A stretch of DNA of 64,000 nt from Varanus komodoensis (Eukaryota > Chordata > Lepidosauria > Squamata > Varanidae): positions 29,327,935-29,391,934 of the forward strand of contig NW_025336598.1 in NCBI RefSeq assembly GCF_004798865.1, given 5' to 3'. The position numbers and the translations under genes were made by a program. The notes beneath the pieces were generated by a model. That model had not been told where the DNA came from. It saw only the letters and a list, made by a program, of their open reading frames with translations, and searched no databases. Positions 54,261 through 64,000 of the stretch are shown piece by piece. Within the stretch, counting starts at the first letter, position 1, and each line of letters opens with the position of its first letter.

Positions 54261-57200
54261 CAGCTGCCCATAAGGTTGAAAATTTTCAGCTGTATGATAG
54301 CCAGTTGTTTTAGTGGTCTAATGTATTTTAGTGACCTTAAAAGCATTGCCACCAGCAGCCCCAAATAGTAATCCCTTTCACCTGTTGAACTTCTATCAGT
54401 TATATAGCTATCAAAATCTATTCACTGTACCTTAAGTCAACTTTCTTCTTCTCTCCTATTACCCACACCAAATTGCTTTTTGTAATGTCTTGTCTGACAA
54501 AGAGATCTGGAGCTCTCAAAAGCTTGCACATTTTTTGCAACCTCTTGAGTTGATCTAAGGAAGGTATTATGCTAATATGGCTCACAAAGATTTGCTGTGC
54601 TTAAGAACTTATGCTTGCAAACCCTTGACATCTCATTAACAATATTCCTCTGTCTTCCTTATCATTTTATGGTATACACCTGGACTGCTTTAATAGGGTG
54701 TTCCCAATGCACAGTCTATTTTATTAGTAACCAGGACTGATTAGCATTTGTCCTCATCTGTGTCTGTCTTGCTGTTGATCCAGCATGGTTTTTTTTGAAA
54801 TAAAACCTACAAATATCTGTCAGTAATAAGCAATGTGAAAGTGTAAGGTCTTTTGGAACATTGCTTATATTACACTTTTAATAAGGGAATGTGCTAAAGT
54901 ACAATCCAATTAAGGCAGACAATAAAAGTTGGAAGCCAGAGATTACTGAACACGCACACTCCAATTTTTAATAGTTGTTTTCTGAAATTATGAAGGTATA
55001 TTTCTTATCTGGGGATAATATAAACTCAATGATGCAGAGCAAGGATTCCAAAAAACTCTCACTTGAATTGAAAAAAAAATACAAGTAGCAACCCTGTAGT
55101 AAAAAATTTATAACTCAAAACCAATGCTACTCTTTTATTATCATTGTCCCACCTTAATGTAATTCAAGAAGTGCTATAAAGATTTTATCTAACTTGTTTT
55201 AGACTATTAAACCAGTGCAGCAACAGAGTTGTGTGTGTGTATCACTCAGCAGTTGAGTCACTTAAGTGAAGAACCTGTACAACTCTAAAAGTACAGGTCT
55301 TCATGTTCAACTACCTGAAAACTGTTTTAAGCAGAATACTATTTCTTTGATGTGCAAAAATGAGAAAAAGAAAAAGGATTTGCTGGGCTGATATGAACAA
55401 GCAACTAACCATGCTGATGTCAAATGGAAAGACCACATTCATCTCACAGGAAACAGTCTGATTCTCAACACTGCACACATCTCACCCCTTCATCTTTTTT
55501 TGGCTCCAGCATGAAATGCAGTTTCCCCCAAAGTTCTTGCTTTTTTGGTAAAGCTCTTTCAAAAACAAACCACTCATGGTATACCAAATAATTTCCCTGT
55601 TGCTTTGAATAACATTAACTTTTCCAGGCAGCTTTACAGTGCAGTTATGTACATGCACTGCTGAAGATCACACTGATGTGTCCAAAAAGGATACTTGAAA
55701 TGACTTGGCAAGATGCATGTTTTGAAATTCACAGGAGCTGTGCCAGAAAAAGGAACCCCCCCCCCCGCAAAAAAAAAAAAAAATCAGTTTTAGAAACCAA
55801 ATTGTACTCTAGAAAATTGCCCTTTGTAACCCCAACTTCCTAAACCTGGCCCAAGAGGACTAAATGTGAATGAGCTGTACAGTTAAGCACATACTGGCCA
55901 TGGGATGAGCCCCATGCATGGACAAGGGCTTTCCTTTGGAAATGACTAGTACCTAGAAAGCAGCATTGCTAGACTCTCTAAAGCTAGGACAGGGCTGCCA
56001 AATGACATAAACACACTTAGCTCCTATGTCCAGTTATAGAACAGACTGATAGATAAAAGGACAGAAAAGTACCTTGACTTCACAGATATCTTGTTCTTTA
56101 TTAACACTTTTTATAAAGTTATACTTTTTCTTATGCAAACTTGAATGCACAAAAATAAGCATCTGTCACTGAATAACATCTGAAAACGAAATTCTGAGAG
56201 TGAGGCATGCAAGAAGTTCAACCTCTATTTTGGAACTGCAGATATTACCAAGCAACAGAGAGATGGTGCTCTGCATATGCTTAGAAACACTGTTTTTATA
56301 CAATGACAGGGCTGTGGCATGGGACTGATGTTTCTAGGATGATCCTCAGACCATGCATAATGCCATTTATTCAGATGGGTCTACTCAAAGGTTAATGTTG
56401 ATGCAATCTGGGTGTCTGCTTCATTAGATGCTAACATTCCATTCTGATGTGGGTTTTTTGTGATGCTTACAAATGACTAATATATACCGTGAACATGATC
56501 TCTGCTTCATTGTGATGGAATAGCAGACCAGTGGATAAGTTTCAATTATGGGCTACCATATTGGAGTGACAATTTCTCAGAAAATCTTTACTATAGTAAG
56601 TAGATAGTATTTACATGAATTCAGATCTGCCAGCTGATCAATGCAACAGAGCACTGAGGGTGGTGGAGGAAGAAACCTGAAATGACAATTGAAAGAATAG
56701 GCATATGCCAATGGATATGGTAACTTTCACAAAAATTAAAGGTGTGATTGGGGTATTATAGAGGAAAATGGACACAATGTGATGTGAACCACCACTTTTA
56801 CAAAATCTATTTATAAAATAATGATTCACCCTAGTTAGACTAAGAAAAAACATCATTCATAGGGAGAAGGAAAAAAAGATATCCTATGCTGCCAAAAAAC
56901 AAAAACAAAAAACCCAACAACCAAACAAACATGAAACCTCAACTGGAAATGAAGGACTTCACAAATGATGTGAAAAATTGCTTAAAAATTTCACATCTAT
57001 ACATTAGATGAAAAAGTTATACTGAGCAGAATGTATGACTTAAAAATGGTACATGAGCTGTTAACAACATTCACAGTGTGGATAAAAAAGGGTTTACACT
57101 GACACTTATGGAAATACTTTCAAAAGCTACAGCATTTGTGTGAGGCCTACATTTTCAACCTGGAACACACTAGAGTCTTGCTATCTAGCTGATTATCTTA

Positions 57201-57290
57201 TTGATATCGAATTTAAGGAATATGGGCATAGCACCACTTGTAAACAAAAAGCATCCACACAATTACCTTCTGCTCCAGAAAGTACCTCTT
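54261..57290. other. AT-rich spacer DNA, unrecognised
   Basis: No gene or confident element is seen. A C-run (CCCCCCCCCC) followed by 'gcaaaaaaaaaaaaaa' lies near 55756-55785. The stretch is low in GC until it approaches the STK39 promoter. Confidence 0.45.
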
Positions 57291-57431
57291 AGGGTTCAAT
57301 CCTATGGATGTCTAGGCAGTTTTTTTTTAAAGGCCTACAACTCCCAGCATGCCCGAGCCAGTACAACTGATGGGGGCATGCTGGGAATTGTAGGCTCCCC
57401 TATGCCTCGACATGCATAGGGTTGAGCATTG
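57291..57431. mobile_element. Long-armed hairpin element (family 1)
   Basis: The left arm starts 'agggttcaatcctatggatg' and ends CTACAACTCCCAGCATGCCC. The right arm GGGGGCATGCTGGGAATTGT continues to 'cgacatgcatagggttgag' and is its imperfect reverse complement, with arms of roughly 60 bp and a loop under 20 bp. It is the same family as 9326-9446. It sits about 0.9 kb upstream of the STK39 start. Confidence 0.75.
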
Positions 57432-58240
57432 TAGCGCTGACACCTTTCACAAGTTAAGCGTCCAAAGTAGGGGCGTGTGGGAATCAAGAGCTTTAACTCT
57501 TTCCCTTTGGAGTATTTTAATTACTTCACATATATGTAGGATGCGGATCTTATGCAGCAGGTAATCAGTAAAGCAACGTAACCCACTTTCCTCATAAACA
57601 TTAGCTGAAAGAAAAACCGCTTGATTATCCACACCTGAGCATGAAAGGGAGCTTCAAGAAGTGTGCATTGAAAAGACACTGGTTTAAGCTCACTGAAGCA
57701 ATATTGAGCATGGGTCCTACGGTAGGCGAGGGGCTGCCCAGGTCTCCCAGTTTTTGAAGTCTTTTCATCCTTCTCTAAAATAAGAGCGACACGCAACATG
57801 CTTCCGTTCATATCTATCGCAGCCCAGTACGATGCACGCTGACTTCAATGTGCAAAGGGGCGTACTCCAAAATAAGGCTATACAGCACTTTCTTGGGAGT
57901 AAGTCCGATTAGATCACCAGGACTTCTCTTGCGAGCAGACTTGCACCAGGAGAATCGGGCTGTTTGCTGCAAGTCTTTCCCAGGCTATCCCCTCAGCTTG
58001 CTCAAGCATACTTCGCAAGCCTGGGCTCCAGACCCGTCCTGCCGGGAAGCGAGTGCGTGCGTGTCGCGCCACGAGCAAGGGCTGTCATGCCATCGATCCG
58101 CGATGTGGATTTCGCCTGGCGATTTCTGCTTCGCACGCGTGCGGCAGGCAGCATCCAGCGGCAGTTCCTGGCTCAGCCTCCGCCCCCTCGGTGCGCTCCC
58201 TCCTCCCCGCCGTGCGGCTGCTGGCTGGCTGGCAGGCAGG

Positions 58241-58300
58241 ATGGGAGAGAGGGAGGGAGTGAATGGGCGAGCGAGCGAGCGAGCTGCAGATGAGGGTTAA
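58241..58300 (+). promoter_or_regulatory. Possible STK39 upstream ORF 1 (19 codons)
   Basis: An ATG at 58241 opens a frame (MGEREGVNGRASERAADEG) ending at TAA 58298-58300, out of frame with STK39. It would lie in the 5' leader if transcription starts above 58241, which is not known. Translation effect is inference. Confidence 0.45.
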
Positions 58301-58325
58301 AGGTGCTGCCGGCAGGCAAGTTTGA
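58263..58325 (+). promoter_or_regulatory. Possible STK39 upstream ORF 2 (20 codons, in frame)
   Basis: An ATG at 58263 opens a frame (MGERASELQMRVKGAAGRQV) ending at TGA 58323-58325. It is in frame with STK39, and its stop shows that the kinase cannot begin further upstream in this exon. It overlaps upstream ORF 1 in another frame, and the stop is 33 bases before the STK39 ATG. Confidence 0.45.
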
Positions 58326-58358
58326 GGAAGGTCGCTGCTTGTGCGCTCCGGCAGCATC

Positions 58359-58530
58359 ATGGCGGAGCAGAGCGACTCGCCCGTTCACGTCCAGCAGCCT
58401 CCGCAGCCGCCGCTGCTGCCATCGCCACCACAGCAGGCGCCTAGTGCACCGCCTGCGGCTCCCGCTCCGGCCCCCCAAGCCATCGGCTGGCCCATTTGCC
58501 GGGACGCCTATGAACTGCAGGAGGTGATCG
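58359..58530 (+). CDS. STK39: STK39 coding exon 1 (SPAK kinase, N-terminus)
   Basis: STK39/SPAK is a Ste20-type Ser/Thr kinase that WNK kinases activate and that phosphorylates SLC12 cation-chloride cotransporters. The exon gives 57 codons plus one base: [12 protein letters not shown], then a Pro/Ala/Gln-rich stretch (residues 13-41, the PAPA box), then [16 protein letters not shown], which is the vertebrate start of the kinase domain. The exon ends with GTGATCG at 58530 followed by GTCAGT, splitting the Gly codon that begins the glycine-rich loop. GTCAGT is a slightly unusual but workable donor. The ATG at 58359 follows 'GCAGCATC' and an in-frame stop at 58323-58325. The PAPA box looks somewhat shorter than in mammals. 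The close paralogue OXSR1 lacks this Pro/Ala region, so STK39 is the better call. Confidence 0.95.
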
Positions 58531-60114
58531 GTCAGTGGCATAGAGGGAGCGGCTGCCGCCGCCGCGGGAGGGCTGCGTGACTAAGGGAAGGGGAGAGGAG
58601 GCAGGCGGGGATGCCTCGTCAGCCGGCTTTGGGGCCTACCGGCGTTTGCTGCTTCTGAAGCCCAGAGGCTCTCATTGCGGCGGATGCGCCTGGCACTGCA
58701 GTGCCCGGTGCTGCTGCTGCAAACTTGACTTCCTCCTGCTGCTTCTAGGCACTGGTGGCTGCGGTCGAGCACCCATTTCTCGTTTTCGCTGCGGCGCTCC
58801 GTCCGTGGGAGGAGGTGGCGGTGCGGGTGTGTGTCTCCTTCTAGAACGCTCGGGGCCAGCTCCTCGCCCGCCTGCCTGCGCGAAGGGGTGCGGCATTCCC
58901 CCCCCCCCCGCTCTCACTTTCTGCCGGGAGTTTTCTCCTAAGTATTGTGGTTCCTGCGATCGTGCACCACGTTGCCTTGAAGTTGCCATCGCGCTTTCCT
59001 CCACCCCACGAGTCTTTTTCGAGTATTGTAGGCGCCCAGCGCTCTCCTTCCCCACGCTTCCGTTATCACGCCCGAGTGGTGGGATGCAACTGGCCTTTCC
59101 TAATCGCCACCCTCCATTACATCTTCTCTTGAATAGCTGCGGCTCCGATCCAAACCATATATCCGTTTTAAATGCCTTTCTGCAAATGTCTGTCCCTGGA
59201 CCTTAATTCCTCCCAAATCTTCTAATCACTGTCTCACCCTTTGGCTTAATTTTATATTCCTTTCCTCTTAAGCAGGTTCCCCCCCCCACCCCCCAAATTC
59301 CCTTATGTTTGAATGGCTTGGTTCTTGGTTAACATTTTCATTGCAGTCCAACCCCTCATCTCTATTTGTCAGGTTAATATAAGGATATTGGCCTAGTCCA
59401 TTAGATTAATTTTATACAGAAGTGATGTGACAAAACATATTTTCTTTCATGTTTGTGGGAAGTTACTTAAAAAAACCCTGTTAGGGGAAGAGGAAGAGGT
59501 TGGTTGGATATTTGAGCATTTGTTGGTTTGCATTCTAGCTAATATATAGATAACTCAGCTAAAAACCTGCAAGTACAGCAGAAACTCTAGCCTAAATCCA
59601 GGAGTAGTGTGGCTTTGTGAGCTAGGCCATATCTAGCTAACAGCAACTCCAGTTGGGCTAATACTGCCTCTGGATCATCTTGCAGTTGTTTTAATATTGA
59701 CAGTCACCAACTGCTGAATGATATAAAAGTGGGTAAGAAACAAGAGCCAGCTTTTCCTGTGCTGGTTTGACTTGTGCACATGGAAACCCTCCTTTGAGAA
59801 GGTTCAGCCATTCTTTTTTTCTGAAGCTCACAATTACTACCGAGAAGCCATGACCTTTTCTCCCTTCTTGCATTTTGTAGCAGTTTTGCTTGCTCTTTGT
59901 CATTGTTGTGCTTTATTTGCTGTTTTGCAATGACACTAGAATAGCTGATGGGTGCTGTGAAAGGTGTCTAAACTATCCTGTTTTCTGCCGTGGCAGACGT
60001 CTCCAGAAGATCTCTCACTCAGTGTGGTATTCGGCAGATGCACTTGTGGACTGGCAGCAGCTGGAGGACAAAATAACAGAACTACCTTGTAAAACTGTTT
60101 GCCTCATTTTTAAG

Positions 60115-60210
60115 GGCTTAAGCTGCAATCTTGTACACACATGGTCCTGGGAGCAAGTCTCACTGAGCTCATTGGGGCTTACTTCTGAGTAGATGCATGC
60201 AGATAACACT
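60115..60210 (+). mobile_element. Hairpin element (family 3, ACTTCTGAGTAGA type)
   Basis: The left arm 'tgcaatcttgtacacacatggtcctgggagcaagtctcactgagctc' faces 'attggggcttacttctgagtagatgcatgcaga', an imperfect inverted repeat. The consensus I know from squamates pairs 'tactcagaagtaagtcccattga' with its complement. Other copies or fragments: 40160-40200, 50650-50725, 53045-53135, 60727-60811 and 61236-61290. Confidence 0.6.
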
Positions 60211-60726
60211 ATTGTTAATTAGATGCTCACAAATAAGCATAATTGTTTTTAAGATGAATACGTCAAGAGGACATTACAGAGATTGCAAGATAATAATACC
60301 TTTGGCATCAACAGTTCACAGTCTGGTATACCAGCTTCTAAATTGTGTGCAACTTAACCTCAAGCTGGAATTTATTAGAAAAAAGGGGAAATTGTTTCTT
60401 CATGAGGGCACAAGAGAAGTCCTTTCTGCCTTGATTTAGGTATTACAGTGGCCATGCAGAAATTTGTTGCAGAGTAATTACGTTGCAACCATTTATTGTA
60501 TTGAAGACCATGCTTTACAAAGAGGCATTTCTGGAACAGGAAGTTAGGCTGCCTTTGGAAATATAAAAGTCTGCAATTAACTGGTTACTAGCACTGACTG
60601 GAATTTACAGCACTAACTGGAGGCTGTATGGTAGGCGTTAACAAGCCATTTATATTTACACTAGCATAACTGGAAGCCACTGAGACTAGTTATTACAATG
60701 GATCAGCAAGCTGTTTTCTTACATCG

Positions 60727-60811
60727 AAGTCCTAAGCATGTTTGCTTGGAAGTAAGTTCCATTTGGTTCAGTGGAACTTGTTCTCTGCTAAGTTTGAGTG
60801 GGATTATAGCC
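60727..60811. mobile_element. Hairpin element (family 3), second copy
   Basis: 'aagtcctaagcatgtttgcttggaagtaagttcca' faces 'tggaacttgttctctgctaagtttgagtgggattatagcc' as imperfect inverted arms. The arms carry the same 'gcatgtttactcagaagtaagttcca' motif as the copy at 60115-60210, only 0.5 kb away. Confidence 0.6.
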
Positions 60812-61299
60812 TGAATTTCTCACTTATAATGATCCTTCCAAAACTCTTAATATATCCCAAGTTCAATCCAGAAAAAGCAAAGTGATACATCCCTGAGTCA
60901 CAGTGATCTAAATGAATTGTGGAGTGTTTTCATTTAAATCAAGATGACTGAAATTATATCCAGGCTGATTTAAATCCAAGTTTCTAATTTAGATTTACTG
61001 AACAAGCGAGGATATTAACTGGTTGCTATAACAATTGAAATGTATCCATTCATAACTGAAGAGAATCTTTGTACAAACCTGGAGTGTAATCTAAACCTAA
61101 TTGTCCTGTATGCCATATACCTTTTTTGCACTACAGAATTTATATCCTTAAGCTAGGGAGCCATTGTGAAATTAAGTATTTCTGTTTGTGCTGTCTTTAT
61201 ACACAGAAGGATTTGTGCAAGATCATTTACTTGAGAAATCCTCTGCATCTATACTCAGAAGTAAACACTGTTAAGTTCGATGGGGCCTTCTTTCATATA

Positions 61300-61530
61300 C
61301 TATATCATCTCAAATTATATCAGTGGACCCTGATGGCTCTGTGCTACCTCCAGTATCAGAGCAGTACATCTCTGTACACCATTTGGTGGGGAACATGGGT
61401 GGGAGGATGCTGTTACACTCATGTCCTGCTTGGGGATTTCCTGTGGAGAGCCGATTGGTCACTGCATGAACAGAATGATGGATTAGATGGCCCCTTTGTC
61501 TGATCCAGCGTGGCTTCTTCTCATATTCTA
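61300..61530 (+). repeat. Squamate interspersed repeat (TCTGATCCAGC family)
   Basis: Landmarks in order are 'gatggctctgtgctacctccagtatcagag', 'ggaggatgctgttacactcatgtcctgcttggggatttcc', 'attggtcactgcatgaacagaatgatggattagatggccc' and 'tttgtctgatccagcgtggcttcttctcatattcta'. This is the best-preserved copy in the window, including the 3' end. Confidence 0.75.
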
Positions 61531-61598
61531 ACTATGCAAAGAATTGCAGCCATACCACAAATTAGCACACTTCGTTTACAGGGAATAATTTCCATTGA

Positions 61599-61627
<29 letters not shown>
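61599..61627. repeat. (AC)n microsatellite
   Basis: An uninterrupted AC dinucleotide tract of about 14 units. Confidence 0.97.
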
Positions 61628-61630
<3 letters not shown>

Positions 61631-61878
61631 GATTGCATGGTTAAATGCTCAGAGATTTCCATACGCAGAATCTGGTAAAGGAACAGGGAAATCAACTGAC
61701 CTTGCTGTTTGGTTGACTGTCTATTCATCTTCACAGTAATAAATTTTAATAGCATTTAACCACAACATTCAGATACTTTTGCCTCTGACTTGTTCTGTCA
61801 CAGAGGGATCAGACATAAACTGTTTGACAGAAGGTCATGGATTTAGTTTTGGAGAGATCAGGTACAGTCCTATTCCAT

Positions 61879-61881
<3 letters not shown>

Positions 61882-61925
<44 letters not shown>

Positions 61926-61944
61926 ACTCACTCACTCACTCACT
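61882..61944. repeat. (TC)n(CACT)n compound microsatellite
   Basis: About 19 TC units (61882-61920) pass directly into six CACT units (61921-61944), then 'ctctgt'. The plus strand is purely pyrimidine through the first part. Confidence 0.97.
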
Positions 61945-63312
61945 CTCTGTAAGATATTTGATACCTGGAACTTCTAAAAACCTTTTCTGAATTTCTTAGT
62001 CTTTCACTTAATCCATCCCTGTATGTGTGATACCTTGCTTTACCTACAAGGAAGAAAAAGGCCTGGACTAGTCACATTAAAAGCTGGCTTCATCTGACAT
62101 TAGCTAATATTTTTCAGCATTCAGAGAAGGATAAGCTAAGTAGTGTAATCCCAAACCTGTGAAAATAGCTAAACTGCTGCTGGTCTTTGCTCAGGACTTT
62201 CTGTAATTATAATGCTTTTTAATGCTCCATGTATTACATCATACCATGCTGATGTTAGGATAGGCACTGGAGGTAAAAGCATTGATTGAAACAGTTAATC
62301 AGTGCATTGACAGCCCAGCACATATGTGGAATTTTTAATCTGAAATGATGTCTTGCAAATGGTACTAATGGCATTGTTATAAATGGTCATGTTCAGGTTG
62401 AAACTTTATTCCAGAGGAATGTTGCTTTGACTTAGCTTTGCAGATGAGTGTAAAGCACTGATCAGGCCACAAGACAGTTTATTAGTATATATAAGATAGT
62501 TGGCCAATAAATTTGGCAAATCATTTGTTCTAGTAGGCCAAAGTGTTTGCCTAGTGTAATAATCATGACTCCTCTCACAAGCACATTGGAAAGGCAAAGT
62601 TTCCAGAAGCATAGTTTTTAATTTCTACAGGTCTAATCTGGATGGCACTTAGCATACTAGGAGCTTTTTTGGCCATAAGTAATGACTTTATGCCTTGGGT
62701 GATGGCATTGTATTAATGTAGGGCTTGGGCCCAGTTCTCCTATAATACCTTCAAAGGTTGTTGAATTGGATGCTGCTTCAGAAGGGGAGGAGGAACTGGC
62801 ATTCATGGCTGGATTGCCAAACCAGTGGACCCCGAGATCAGCCAAGGAGTTGCTGAGAATCAGGCAGTTTAAAATTCTGTGAAAAAGTCTAATGAGCTAA
62901 CTGGTATAGAAGGGGCAGACCCAACATTGTTAGTCCAATCTTATGATGTCTGGTTAAGAGGGTGAGCCAGTGGAGAAGTGTTGGATGCTTCAGGTAATTG
63001 ACCCATAAGCAGCTTGATTCATCTTGAAGGTGGAGCCAACATTTTTTGGTTTGGAAGGGATCATTAATGTTCATTTCCCTAATAGCCAATAATCTGATTT
63101 TGCTTTTTTCTGCAGTGCTCTTCATTTGAATTTCAGAGCCAGCCTAGCTGGTCATATTAAAGGCTTTTAGTTAGAAAGCTTTGGTCCTGATCAGCTTGAA
63201 AGGAGAGGGAGAAGACCAGACTGCCACATTAAACTTCCTGTAATGGAGGGTGGGACTGGGTCTCCCACAGGGCCACACACCATTCGGATTGGCCAGATGT
63301 AAATACCTTGCA

Positions 63313-63433
63313 CAGACATTACCAGGTTACAGATGAGTTCCATTCCTGAGATGTCTTTAAGTTGAATTTGTATGTAAGTCAGATCATGTCCATATGGGTC
63401 ATAAGCATGAGTAAGCAAAATGCTTGTCTTAGT

Positions 63434-63504
<71 letters not shown>

Positions 63505-64000
63505 ACCTTTCTATGCATAGAAGGCACTTATGAAGCACTTACATATACAGTTGACCCTCCACATTCACAGGAGTTGGAGGCGTAGCCCCCTCCGTGAAAG
63601 TGGAAAACATGAATCTCTGTAGTCCCACCCCCAAGCCTTAACCCTTAATATTGTTGTCCATGCATGTACTGGACTGCTACTTCCTCTCTGTCAGATCTCT
63701 GTCTGATTCAGCAGGTCTTCTTTTCTTCATTGATTACATTCTTATGTTCTTATTCCCCACCCTCCCTTTCACTCCCCAGCATCTCCCCTTTGCAGCAAGG
63801 AAATGTCAGAGAACTTTCCCCCTCTAGATGGGCAGGCAGGAAGGCATCCTTTGGAGGCCTCCCTCTCTCTGCTTTTGCTTCCCTTCTCTCTATGGTGATG
63901 CTTTGGAGGTCTCTCTCTCCCCTTTTGCTGCCTCTGTCTCTATGGTGATGACAATTTGCTGCAGTAGGCCATGGAAAATAGTTTGTGTTTGTCACTGTTT
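63313..64000 (+). mobile_element. Tigger-like MITE, second copy, cut by window edge
   Basis: The left end CAGACATTACCAGGTTACAG continues 'atgagttccattcctgaga' and 'ttaagttgaatttgtatgtaagtcag', matching 18842-18920 of the first copy. Later shared landmarks are 'acattcacaggagttggagg', 'gcagcaaggaaatgtcagagaa', 'gatgggcaggcaggaaggcat' and 'tctctatggtgatg', the last repeated twice. A microsatellite-bearing insertion (63437-63504) interrupts it. The right end lies beyond 64000. Confidence 0.75.
63437..63504. repeat. (CA)n(TA)n compound microsatellite
   Basis: About 23 CA units (63437-63482) pass into about 11 TA units (63483-63504). The tract lies inside the second Tigger-like copy. Confidence 0.97.

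Larger units (their letters stand above)
15833..58358. other. CERS6-STK39 divergent intergenic spacer
   Basis: About 42.5 kb separates the two start codons, which point away from each other. The spacer includes both 5' UTRs and promoters. I found no additional protein-coding exon in it; the content is repeats, MITEs and unassigned DNA detailed in other entries. Distal enhancers or non-coding RNAs could be present but cannot be recognised from a single sequence. Confidence 0.75.
57900..58950 (+). promoter_or_regulatory. STK39: CpG-rich promoter and 5' UTR block of STK39
   Basis: GC and CpG density rise sharply from about 58020 ('gcgtgcgtgtcgcgccacgagc') and continue past the first exon to about 58950. 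The block includes 'ggctggctggctggc' and GCGAGCGAGCGAGCGAGC (about 58266-58283) upstream of the start codon. No TATA box is obvious, in keeping with a CpG-type promoter. The start site cannot be fixed from the sequence. Confidence 0.75.
58531..64000 (+). other. STK39: STK39 intron 1 (5' part, incomplete)
   Basis: This is everything after the exon 1 donor at 58531. No segment encodes the continuation of the glycine loop (SGATAVVQ), so exon 2 lies beyond the window. After the CpG-rich start (to about 58950) the intron is AT-rich with repeats listed separately. Between 58950 and 60110, and between 61945 and 63310, I recognise nothing specific. Confidence 0.85.

Noticed and set aside
58341-58358. 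STK39 start six codons upstream at 58341
   Set aside because: That codon is GTG. The ATG at 58359 matches the family start, and an in-frame stop lies at 58323-58325.
58577-59206. 209-codon open frame just after STK39 exon 1
   Set aside because: It lies in the GC-rich start of intron 1, is Cys/Gly/Arg-rich by composition and has no recognisable domain.
61599-63504. CRISPR-like or satellite array
   Set aside because: The repeats are plain di- and tetranucleotide microsatellites without spacers.

Overview
This window is vertebrate nuclear DNA, most likely from a squamate reptile (lizard or snake). The only two protein-coding anchors I can support are first coding exons of two single-copy vertebrate genes. 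The rest is intron and intergenic DNA packed with fossils of the element types typical of squamates: L2/CR1-clade LINE tails, an L1 end, an RTE-like LINE, MIR-type tRNA SINEs, hAT and Tigger-like DNA transposons, short hairpin elements and many microsatellites. No bacterial, phage or CRISPR-like content is present. There is one 100-base assembly gap (35618-35717).

Layout. Positions 1-15662 are the 5' part of intron 1 of CERS6 (ceramide synthase 6, minus strand). Its first coding exon is 15663-15832, inside a CpG-rich promoter block of roughly 15420-16320. About 42.5 kb of intergenic DNA follows. STK39 (the SPAK kinase, plus strand) then begins, with its first coding exon at 58359-58530 inside a second CpG-rich block (about 58000-58950). 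The remainder to 64000 is STK39 intron 1. The two genes are therefore head to head, the same divergent order I know from human chromosome 2, where my recollection is that the spacer is considerably larger.

Between and around the anchors, the best-supported mobile elements are: a hAT MITE with a perfect 8-bp target duplication (17532-17853); a second hAT MITE (4842-5064); a Tigger-like MITE with TA duplication (18838-19255) and its second copy at the right edge (63313-64000); a decayed hAT transposase (about 42165-42600, possibly to 43130); an L1 ORF2 C-terminus with a clean 79-codon frame (53863-54102); and many L2/CR1-like 3' tails that share a conserved stem-loop.

The two host genes act in unrelated processes: sphingolipid synthesis in the ER, and WNK-SPAK ion-transport signalling. 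Their neighbourhood reflects conserved synteny rather than a shared pathway. I found no convincing undescribed biological system. The most distinctive signals are the covarying 3' stem-loop shared by LINE tails and a SINE, the families of long-armed hairpin elements, and a local tandem duplication lying between two LINE tails. Exon calls rest on remembered family sequences; repeat family names are by pattern recognition and not by database search.
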